64,000 nucleotides of DNA from DASQHL01 sp963843685 (GTDB lineage Bacteria > Chloroflexota > Dehalococcoidia > DSTF01 > JACRBR01): positions 62,001 through 126,000 of the forward strand of contig CAWJLO010000007.1 of assembly GCA_963843685.1 (NCBI GenBank), written 5' to 3'. Within the stretch, counting starts at the first letter, position 1, and each line of letters opens with the position of its first letter. The translations under genes and the position numbers were made by a program. Under the pieces are notes generated by a model, which saw only the letters and a list, made by a program, of their open reading frames with translations, made no database searches and was not told where the DNA came from. Shown here piece by piece: positions 57,345 through 64,000 of this stretch.

Positions 57345-59057
57345 ATGTGGCGTCGTGTTGCTCTCGCTCTGTTGTGCGTGGTGGTTGCGGGGATCTGGGC
57401 GAAGGGCGCAACGCCGCCGCGAGACGACGCAACGCTCGTCATCTCCGTCCAGCCCACCGGGTCGCTGTCGCAGGTTGCGCGGCGCGCGGAGACGCTCGGG
57501 TTCACCGTCGAGCGCCAGATCGACGATCTGCACGCGGTCGAGGTCAGCGGCCCGGCCGGCTCACTCGCCCGGCTCGCCTCTATCGATGGTGTCCGCTACG
57601 CGGAGCCGGTCGCACGAGTCGCGGCGGCCGACACGCCTGGCGATCCCCTCTACGGCAACGAGTACCCGTACCTCAACGCAATCAACGCCGCCGCCGCCTG
57701 GGACATCGAAAAGGGCGACCCCAGCGTCGTCGTCGCTGTCGTCGACACCGGTGTAGACGTCCAGCACCCCGACCTCAAGCAGAACATCTGGGTGAACCCG
57801 CGCGAGATCCCCAACAACGGCATCGACGACGACAACAACGGCTGCGTTGACGACGTCAACGGCTGCTCGTTCGTCAGCGACAGCTCGCCGGGCTGTCAGA
57901 ATGTGAGCAATGGCTTCGTAAACGACGACATCGGCCACGGCACCTTCGTGTCCGGTGTGATCGCCGCCGCGTCGAACAACATCGGCATCGTCGGCGTCGC
58001 CCGCAACGTGCGCATCATGCCGATCAAGGTGCTGGACTGCTACGGCGCCGGTGATTCCATCGCCACCGCGCGCGGCATTCTCTACGCCGCACATAACGGC
58101 GCTCGTGTCATCAACCTGAGCCTCGGTGGCGTGCAGGATGCGCAGATCGTCGTGGACGCGATCAATGAGGCCACGAATGACGGCGTCCTCGTCGTTGCGG
58201 CGGCCGGCAACGACGGCAAGGGCACCGTCTCGTTCCCCGCCCGGTTGCCGAACGTGCTCGCTGTCGCCGCATCGTCCATCGCCAACGCCGGCCAGCGGGC
58301 CCCGTTCTCCAACTGGGGCCCTGAAATTGACGTAGCCGCGGTCGGCGAAGACGTCGTCGGCACCCTGCCCGCCAGCCGCTGCGGCTACCTCCTTCAGTGC
58401 TTGCCGGCGGGCCCATACGCCAAGGGCGACGGGACGTCCTTCTCCACGCCGCAGGTGTCCGGGCTGGCCGCGCTGATGATCTCCCTGAACCCGGCGCTCA
58501 CGCCTGCACAGATCACCAACATCATCGAGGAGAGCGCTACCGCGCTCGTGCCCGGCAGCACGCCGAACTGGGCCGGCTCCGGCCGCATCAACATGCTCTC
58601 GGCGCTGCAGGCGGTGAAGGGCAACCGCCCGCCTGGCGAGGCCTGCACCATCGCGTCCGTCACGGACGGCGACAGCTTCGTCTGCCAGGGCGGCCGGCAC
58701 GTACGCATGCTGGGGATGACGGCGCCGAGCGGCGGCCAGTGCGGCGCCGACTGGGCGCAGGCGGCGCTTCAGAACATCTTCCTGACGCCCGGCCGCATCG
58801 TATACCTCCGCTACGACGTCAGCCGCACCGACTCCAGCGCCAACGGCGAGACCCTGGCGGCGCCCATCTGGCGCGGCAACGACGGCAACGACTACAACCT
58901 GTCGATCGTCATGGTTTACGTCGGTCTGGCGAAGGCGGCCGATCTTGGCGCAAACAACGTCCTGTTGCACGACTGGGCGCAATCGTCGCAGAGCTGGGCG
59001 AAGACCGCGCACTGGAACATGTGGGCCCCCGGCCAGCCCTTCGCTACCAACTGCTGA
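57345..59057 (+). CDS. Secreted subtilase with C-terminal nuclease-like domain
   Basis: 570 residues from ATG at 57345 (GAGGG upstream). An N-terminal hydrophobic signal (about 5-22) is followed by an I9-like propeptide (about 28-95) ending RYAEPVAR. The S8 domain (about 105-425) has the triad D134 (AVVDTGVD), H198 (GHGTFVSG) and S365 (GDGTSFSTPQVSG), with Asn289 as oxyanion residue. A Ca-loop-like NNGIDDDNNGCVDD lies near 157-170. Residues about 434-560 resemble a staphylococcal-nuclease (SNase) fold: IASVTDGDSFVCQGGRHVRMLGMTAP, with Asp441 and Asp443 and the Arg454 kept, but the D-T-x-E active motif is T-A-P-S. It is likely exported; nuclease activity is doubtful. Confidence 0.85.
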   Translation: MWRRVALALLCVVVAGIWAKGATPPRDDATLVISVQPTGSLSQVARRAETLGFTVERQIDDLHAVEVSGPAGSLARLASIDGVRYAEPVARVAAADTPGDPLYGNEYPYLNAINAAAAWDIEKGDPSVVVAVVDTGVDVQHPDLKQNIWVNPREIPNNGIDDDNNGCVDDVNGCSFVSDSSPGCQNVSNGFVNDDIGHGTFVSGVIAAASNNIGIVGVARNVRIMPIKVLDCYGAGDSIATARGILYAAHNGARVINLSLGGVQDAQIVVDAINEATNDGVLVVAAAGNDGKGTVSFPARLPNVLAVAASSIANAGQRAPFSNWGPEIDVAAVGEDVVGTLPASRCGYLLQCLPAGPYAKGDGTSFSTPQVSGLAALMISLNPALTPAQITNIIEESATALVPGSTPNWAGSGRINMLSALQAVKGNRPPGEACTIASVTDGDSFVCQGGRHVRMLGMTAPSGGQCGADWAQAALQNIFLTPGRIVYLRYDVSRTDSSANGETLAAPIWRGNDGNDYNLSIVMVYVGLAKAADLGANNVLLHDWAQSSQSWAKTAHWNMWAPGQPFATNC

Positions 59058-59134
59058 AGCTGGACTTGCCACGCCCGGCCCGCTAACGAATCGTGCCGCG
59101 GCACGGACCCGCGCACCTGATATCCTCACCGTCG

Positions 59135-60304
59135 ATGGACACGCGCACTGACGCCGCCCCCCCTGCGCCCACGCCTGCCGACGTCAAGCGCTACCGCGAG
59201 AACTGGCAGGGCGAAGTCGACGGCGTCTACCTCTACCAGCGCCTCTCCCGCGCCGAGAAGGACCCCGAGCGCGCGCAGATCTTTCTCGACCTCGCCGAGA
59301 CCGAGAAGCGCCACCTCCAGAACTGGGTCGAGCGCCTGCGCGCCGCCGGCGTGGAGCTCCCCGCGGACCCGCGCCCGTCGCCGCGAGTGCGCATCCTCTG
59401 CTTCCTCGCCGACCGTCTGGGTCCCCGCGCAGTGCTACCGATGGTCTCGGCGATGGAGTCGACGGGCTTCGACAACTACATGGCGCAGCCGGAGGCCGGC
59501 CCCGACATGGCGCGCGACGAGCGCTCCCACTCCCGCACGCTCTCCACGCTCTACTCGCCCGGCGGCGGTACCGACGTTGCGGGCACCGCGGCGGTAGCCG
59601 GCATCGCCCGCGGCGAGCGCTGGCACCGCGTTGACACCGGCGGCCAGCTGCGCGCGTCGATCTTCGGCATCAGTGACGGCCTGCTCTCCAACCTCAGCCT
59701 CGTGATCGGTGTCGCGGGAGCCAACCCCGATGGCCGCTTCATCGTCCTGGCGGGCGTTGCAGGGCTTCTCGCTGGCGCCTTCTCGATGGGCGCCGGCGAG
59801 TTCGTCTCCGTCACGTCGCAGCGCGAGCTGTTCGAGCGCCAGATCGCGCTCGAGAAGGAGGAGCTGGAGACCGACCCGGAGCAGGAGCGCCAGGAGCTGG
59901 CGCTCATCTACCGTGCGAAGGGGCTGCCCGTCGACGAGGCGGAATCACTCTCCGCGCGCATCATCGCCGACCGCGGCGTCGCGCTCGAAACGCTTGCCCG
60001 GGAGGAGCTCGGCCTCAACCCGGAAGGGCTCGGCTCGCCGTACGGCGTCGCCTTCTCGTCGTTCCTGTCGTTCGCCGCCGGCGCCGTGATCCCGCTCGTG
60101 CCGTGGTTCTTCGGCTCCGGCAACGTCTCCTTCGTCGCGTCGATCGCGCTTGGCGGTCTCGGGATGTTCGCCGTCGGCGCCGCCGTCTCGCTCTTCACGG
60201 GGCGCAACTTCATCTTCGCCGGCGCGCGCCAACTCGCCATCGGCGGCGTCGCCGCCGCGATCACCTACACCATCGGGCGAATCATCGGAGTGAGCACCTC
60301 GTAG
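59135..60304 (+). CDS. Ferritin-like/VIT1 fusion metal transporter (MbfA/Er-VIT1 type)
   Basis: 389 residues from ATG at 59135. Residues about 10-145 are a ferritin/rubrerythrin-like four-helix domain with RENWQGEVDGVYLYQRLSRAEKDPERAQIFLDLAETEKRHLQNW and a second metal cluster at ARDERSHSRTL. Residues about 160-389 are a VIT1/CCC1-type membrane domain: LRASIFGISDGLLSNLSLVIGVAGA, GLLAGAFSMGAGEFVSVTSQRELFERQIALEKEEL (the charged cytosolic loop) and five helices in total. This fusion matches MbfA/Er-VIT1 proteins, reported in other bacteria to export iron or manganese. It is likely in the inner membrane for Fe/Mn homeostasis. Confidence 0.88.
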   Translation: MDTRTDAAPPAPTPADVKRYRENWQGEVDGVYLYQRLSRAEKDPERAQIFLDLAETEKRHLQNWVERLRAAGVELPADPRPSPRVRILCFLADRLGPRAVLPMVSAMESTGFDNYMAQPEAGPDMARDERSHSRTLSTLYSPGGGTDVAGTAAVAGIARGERWHRVDTGGQLRASIFGISDGLLSNLSLVIGVAGANPDGRFIVLAGVAGLLAGAFSMGAGEFVSVTSQRELFERQIALEKEELETDPEQERQELALIYRAKGLPVDEAESLSARIIADRGVALETLAREELGLNPEGLGSPYGVAFSSFLSFAAGAVIPLVPWFFGSGNVSFVASIALGGLGMFAVGAAVSLFTGRNFIFAGARQLAIGGVAAAITYTIGRIIGVSTS

Positions 60305-60328
60305 CGCACGATACGCGCCCGGCCGCCG

Positions 60329-61250
60329 CTAGACGGACAACGCAGTTCCCGTGGTCGGTCCTGTCGCGTCAGCCGCCAATGCCGCTTCGATCGTCGCCGC
60401 GGGGGGCCGCAGCCGTTCGTCCCGCTCGGCCAGGGCCAGCAGCTCGCGGACCGAGGCGTCATCGCCGCGCGCCGTGAGCGCCGCCACCCGGTCGACGAGC
60501 GCTCGCAGCTCGTCCGTCTCAGGCGCCGGCGTCTGCCCTGGCGGCGCGATGCCCTGCATGCCGGACGGTTCCCACGGCAGCAGCTCCACCTTCTGCAGCG
60601 AGGCCACGTCGAGCGCCAGGTTGCCACGCACGTACCAGTCGCCCCACATGTCGAGGATGCCGCAGCGAGCCGGGTCGATCCCGCCGCCCTGGATCTTCAA
60701 CCACACGTCGCCGGCTACCAGGAATCGGTCGCGCGGCGTGTCCAGCGGGTCGAAGTCCGCCTTCACCTCTGCCTGCTGGAACGCGTCCAGCTGCGCGTCG
60801 ACCTGCACCCAGCGCGATTCGCCCGCGTTCCAGTATTCGCATACCCAATGGTCGACGTACTTCCCCGGATCGAAATACGCCGAGAAGCCGCAGCGGGCGC
60901 GGGCGGGCACGCCGCTTGTGTCGCAGGAACGCGCACAGCATGGTCGAGAAGTGGCGACAGTTCCCGATGACGCGCTCTTCAGGCGGCCGCGCAACGCCGA
61001 CCACCGCGGGCGACAGCCGCTTCGCCCGTGCCAGCATGGCCTCGGCGCCGTGCAGCCCCAGCTCCCTGTCGCGCTCAGGCGGCACTTCAACGTTGTACCG
61101 CTGCGCCCAGAAACGGTGGATGAGCAGCATCTGCACCGCGTGCGCGAGTGCGCCGACGTCGTCCGCGAGCGCGTCCACTTCTGCCGCGAAAGGCCCAACC
61201 GTCGTGAACGTTCCGGGCGTCGCGTAATACTCGAGCAGGTCGCCTTCCAT
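60329..61250 (-). CDS. Transglutaminase-like protein, interrupted by a +1 indel
   Basis: About 306 residues when one extra base near 60911-60915 is removed. The first part ends ERVIGNCRHFSTMLCAFLRHK, carrying the transglutaminase-core Cys in GNCRHFSTML. After the shift it continues GVPARARCGFSAYFDPGKYVDHWVCEYWN (His) and WVQVDAQLD (Asp), completing the Cys-His-Asp triad. The C-terminal half has WGDWYVRGNLALDVASLQK and a region with ALVDRVAALTARGDDASVRELLALAE. Function may be peptide or isopeptide hydrolysis rather than crosslinking. It converges with the VIT1 fusion gene. Confidence 0.75.
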
Positions 61251-61321
61251 CGGCCGATTGTCCGTCAGCGAGGGTCGCCCGTCAACGCATGGTGAGCCAT
61301 CAGTGAGCGGTGATGACCGTC

Positions 61322-61330
61322 TGCTAGAAT
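61322..61330 (+). promoter_or_regulatory. Extended -10 element before asd
   Basis: TGCTAGAAT at 61322-61330 is an extended -10 box (TGNTAGAAT). No convincing -35 box is present. A start near 61337 leaves a leader of about 36 bases before the asd ATG. Confidence 0.4.
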
Positions 61331-61372
61331 TGCACCACTCAATCGAATCTCGTCGAAAGGTGCGCGCGTCTC

Positions 61373-62396
61373 ATGCCGGCCAAGCAGTACAACGTCGCCG
61401 TCGTCGGCGCCACCGGTGTCGTCGGCCTTGAGTTCCTCAAGATCGCGGCCGAGCGCCGCTTCCCGATCAAGGGGCTCAAGCTCCTCGCGACCGAGCGCTC
61501 CGCCGGCAAGCGCATCGCTTTCGGGGAGGGCCAGATCACCGTCGAGGCGACGACGCACGAGTCGTTCAGGGGCGCCGACTTCGTCTTCATCTCCGCCTCC
61601 GGCGCCGCCTCGAAGGAGTACGCGCCGATCGCCCGCGACGCCGGCGCCGTCGTCATCGACGACTCCTCCGTCTGGCGCCAGGACCCCGACGTGCCGCTCG
61701 TTGCGCCGGAGGTCAACGCCGACGACGTGATGCACCACAAGGGCATCCTCGCCATCCCCAACTGCTCGACGACGCCGCTCGTGCTGTGCCTCTGGCCGCT
61801 GCACCGGCGCAACCGCGTCACGCGCGTCATCACCGACACCTACCAGTCCGTGTCCGGTACCGGCACCTCCGCCGTCGGCGAGCTGGACACGCAGACGAAG
61901 AACTGGGCCGCTCGGCAAGCCCGACTCGCTCCCCCACATCTACCCGCACCAGATCGCCTTCAACGTCCTGCCGCACGTCGACTCCTTCATGGACAGCGGC
62001 TACACGAAGGAGGAGTGGAAGATGATGGCCGAGACCCGGAAGATCATGCACGAGCCGGAACTTCCGCTCTCCGCCACCTGCGTGCGCGTGCCCGTCTTCT
62101 ACAGCCACAGCCTCGCCGTCCACGCCGAGTTCGAGCGGCCGATGTCGGCGGAGGCCGTCCGCGACGTCCTCCGCGAGGCCCCCGGCGTCGTCGTCCAGGA
62201 CGAACCGTCCGTGAACCTCTACCCCACGCCGCGCGACGCCGCCGGCAAGGACCCCGTCTACGTCGGCCGCATCCGCGAGGACATGTCGAACCCGAACGGC
62301 ATCGCCATGTGGATCTCCAGCGACAACATCCGCAAGGGCGCCGCACTCAACGCGATCCAGATCGCCGAGGAGATGGTCAAGCGCGGGCTGGTCTAG
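61373..62396 (+). CDS. asd: Aspartate-semialdehyde dehydrogenase, interrupted by a +1 indel
   Basis: About 341 residues from ATG at 61373, if an extra base near 61910 is removed. NADP binding: YNVAVVGATGVVGLEFLKIAAERRFP. Catalytic Cys in AIPNCSTTPLVLCLWPLH. After the break the protein continues LGKPDSLPHIYPHQIAFNVLPHVDSF, KIMHEPELPLSATCVRVPVFYSHSLAVHAEF and NPNGIAMWISSDNIRKGAALNAIQIAEEM. Both halves are normal and the join is exact. It makes aspartate semialdehyde for lysine/DAP, threonine and methionine, with dapA next. Confidence 0.9.
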
Positions 62397-62502
62397 CGTC
62401 CCGCCCGCCGGATGATCGACAATAGCCCATCAGACGCACGCCGGGGCGCACGTCGCCGCCGCTTCTTCGCACGCCGGCCCGTCAGCGAATCGAGGACCCA
62501 TC

Positions 62503-63399
62503 ATGCAGCTCGGCCGTCTCCTCACCGCCATGGTCACGCCGTTCGCCGCCGACGGCTCCGTCGACTACGCCAACACACGCCGCCTCGCCTCCGCGCTCGT
62601 TGACGCCGGCAGCGAGGGTCTCGTCGTCACCGGTACCACCGGTGAGGCGCCCACGCTGACGATCCCCGAGAAGATCCGGCTGTGGTCCGAGGTCAAGGAC
62701 GAAGTCGGCAGCCGCGCCGCCGTCATCGCCGGCTCCGGCGACAACTGCACCGCCGACAGCGTCGAGCTGAGCCGCGAGGCCGAGCGTACAGGCGTCGACG
62801 CGCTGCTCCTCACCTCGCCGTACTACAACAAGCCCACGCAGGAGGGGCTCTACCGGCACTTCGCCGCCATCGCCGAGGCCGTGAGCCTGCCCGTGATCCC
62901 CTACAACATCCCGTCACGCACCGGCGTCAACGTCAACGCCGATACGCAGCTCCGCCTCGCCCGCATCGGCAACGTGGCCGGCGTCAAGGAGTCCAGCGGC
63001 GACATGCGCCAGATCGCTCGCCTGATCGAAGAGGCGCCGGACTACCTGGTCTGGTCCGGCAACGACGAGGACACGTTTTCGATCCTGTCGCTCGGCGGCT
63101 ACGGCGTGATCAGCGTCATCTCGCACCTCGCCGGCCGCCAGGTCGCGGCGATGATCCGCGCGCACGTCGATGGCCGGCTCGACGAGTCGGCGTCGATCCA
63201 CCGCCGCCTGCTGCCGCTCATCGACGCGCTCTTCTGCGTCACCAACCCCATTCCCGTCAAGTACGCGTTGAATCGCGTCGGCTTCCCCGCCGGCCCCTTC
63301 CGCCTCCCCATGTGCGACCCCGACGAAGCGTCCGCGTCGCGCATCATGGCGGAGCTGGCGAAGCACCAGATCGACCTGCCGGTCGAGGCGCACGCCTGA
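62503..63399 (+). CDS. dapA: 4-hydroxy-tetrahydrodipicolinate synthase
   Basis: 298 residues. MVTPFAADGSVDY, GTTGEAPTLTIPEK and the Schiff-base Lys in VAGVKESSGDM are present. The catalytic Tyr is in TSPYYNKPTQEGLYRHF. PYNIPSRTGVN and YLVWSGNDEDTF are conserved. It condenses pyruvate with aspartate semialdehyde, the first step specific to lysine/DAP. It follows asd by 106 bases, probably in the same operon, and supplies precursor to peptidoglycan together with murI. Confidence 0.95.
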   Translation: MQLGRLLTAMVTPFAADGSVDYANTRRLASALVDAGSEGLVVTGTTGEAPTLTIPEKIRLWSEVKDEVGSRAAVIAGSGDNCTADSVELSREAERTGVDALLLTSPYYNKPTQEGLYRHFAAIAEAVSLPVIPYNIPSRTGVNVNADTQLRLARIGNVAGVKESSGDMRQIARLIEEAPDYLVWSGNDEDTFSILSLGGYGVISVISHLAGRQVAAMIRAHVDGRLDESASIHRRLLPLIDALFCVTNPIPVKYALNRVGFPAGPFRLPMCDPDEASASRIMAELAKHQIDLPVEAHA

Positions 63400-63404
63400 G
63401 CCGG

Positions 63405-64000
63405 ATGGCGGCGACTGACGACCAGCGACCAGCGGCCAGCGACCGGCGACTGATTCTCGGCGTCGAGACATCGTGCGACGAGACCGCGGCCGCCGTCGTC
63501 GAAGATGGCCGCTATCTCCGCTCCAACGTCATCGCCTCGCAGTTCCACCTGCACGCGCAGTATGGCGGCGTCGTGCCGGAGGTCGCCTCGCGCCATCACC
63601 TGGAGGTCATCCTGCAGGTGATCGACGCGGCGCTCGCCGAGGCGGGCGTTACGTGGCGCGACCTTGCCGGCGTCGCCGTCACCGCCGGGCCCGGCCTCTC
63701 CGGCGCGTTGCTCGTCGGCGTCAACACGGCGAAGACGCTGGCCTACGCGCACGGCCTGCCGCTGCTCGCGGTGAATCACCTCGAGGCGCACCTCTACGCC
63801 AACTGGCTGGAGGTGCCAGGCCGCGACTACCGCGTGCCCGAGCTGCCCGCGCTCGGGCTGATCGTCTCCGGCGGTCACACGGACCTTGTGCTGATGCGCG
63901 GCCATGGCGACTACGGCCGTCTCGGCCGCACGCGCGACGACGCCGCCGGCGAAGCCTTCGACAAGGTCGGCCGCCTCCTGGGCCTCGGCTTCCCCGGCGG
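63405..64000 (+). CDS. tsaD: tRNA threonylcarbamoyladenosine transferase TsaD, 3' end outside
   Basis: Partial, 198 residues visible from ATG at 63405. The Kae1/TsaD core begins RLILGVETSCDETAAAVVEDGRYLRSNVIASQFHLHAQYGGVVPEVASRHHLE. It continues VAVTAGPGLSGALLVGVNTAKTLAYAHGLPLLAVNHLEAHLYANW, with the two metal-binding His (NHLEAH), and LIVSGGHTDLVLM, then DDAAGEAFDKVGR. It makes the t6A modification at position 37 of ANN-decoding tRNAs, with TsaB and TsaE. The first about 15 residues are encoded by a low-complexity repeat, so a later start is possible. Confidence 0.93.
   Translation, partial: MAATDDQRPAASDRRLILGVETSCDETAAAVVEDGRYLRSNVIASQFHLHAQYGGVVPEVASRHHLEVILQVIDAALAEAGVTWRDLAGVAVTAGPGLSGALLVGVNTAKTLAYAHGLPLLAVNHLEAHLYANWLEVPGRDYRVPELPALGLIVSGGHTDLVLMRGHGDYGRLGRTRDDAAGEAFDKVGRLLGLGFPG
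63412..63453 (+). repeat. Degenerate CGACCAGCGAC-type repeat in the tsaD 5' end
   Basis: Short tandem words such as CGACCAGCGACCAGCG and GCCAGCGACCGGCGACTG fill this stretch. It reads as low-complexity sequence inserted at or just before the TsaD coding start. Confidence 0.5.

Noticed and set aside
63412..63453. Possible CRISPR-like array before tsaD
   Set aside because: The repeated words are short and degenerate, with no regular spacers, and lie within a coding start.

Overview
The window is 64 kb of GC-rich bacterial chromosome with dense, mostly co-directional genes and many 1-4 bp start/stop overlaps. The best guess for the host is a Chloroflexota member. Supporting this are a tryptophan T-box outside a typical Firmicute setting, ADP-glucose/GT4/GH57 glucan genes, a DUF951 gene next to pyrF, orphan AhbA/AhbB siroheme decarboxylase subunits, Thr/Pro-rich linkers on secreted proteins, and an rpoBC pair with a long beta' insert. 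The assignment rests on family resemblance, not on a database search. No rRNA, tRNA, CRISPR array, transposase or prophage gene was seen.

Layout: 1-1.9 kb, two small membrane proteins and ahbAB. 2.2-9.2 kb, an alpha-glucan/trehalose operon: two tandem GT4 trehalose-synthase-like proteins (the first looks catalytically dead), glgC and two GH57 enzymes. 9.2-18 kb, a mixed set: RidA, GNAT, a DipZ-like thioredoxin fold protein coupled to a large uncharacterised protein, apt, a GH38 alpha-mannosidase and a tandem pair of 91-residue proteins. 18-28.5 kb, a tryptophan regulon: promoter, Trp-specific T-box, terminator, then trpB2-trpS-trpE-(Nudix-like/methyltransferase)-trpG-trpD-trpC-(P-loop kinase)-trpF-trpB. 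No trpA is present. 28.5-34 kb, tatA with a zinc ribbon, murI, pyrF, DUF951, two MFS transporters and a bifunctional-nuclease-domain protein. 34.3-41.6 kb, the complete F-type ATP synthase operon, with an unusual insert in subunit a. 41.7-46.6 kb, a broken CAP-domain secreted protein, a membrane protein, a csoR regulator divergent from trxA-trxB across a CsoR-type operator, and a GAF/degenerate GGDEF protein. 46.7-55.4 kb, rpoC and rpoB on the minus strand with promoter and terminator. 55.5-64 kb, sppA, a secreted protein, a subtilase with a nuclease-like C-terminal domain, a ferritin-like/VIT1 metal transporter, a transglutaminase-like protein, asd, dapA and the 5' part of tsaD.

A technical point affects how the gene list should be read. 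At least 13 single-base indels interrupt otherwise intact conserved genes (trpE, trpD, trpC, trpF, murI, atpH, asd and others), and eleven of these are extra bases. Most are probably sequencing or consensus errors, so these genes are annotated as full-length genes with a frameshift rather than as decayed genes.

The most interesting biology is the T-box-controlled trp operon with embedded extra genes and two trpB but no trpA, the active/inactive GT4 pair in the glucan operon, the subtilase-nuclease-like fusion, the cysteine-containing insert in ATP synthase subunit a, and the thioredoxin system placed under a CsoR-type operator.
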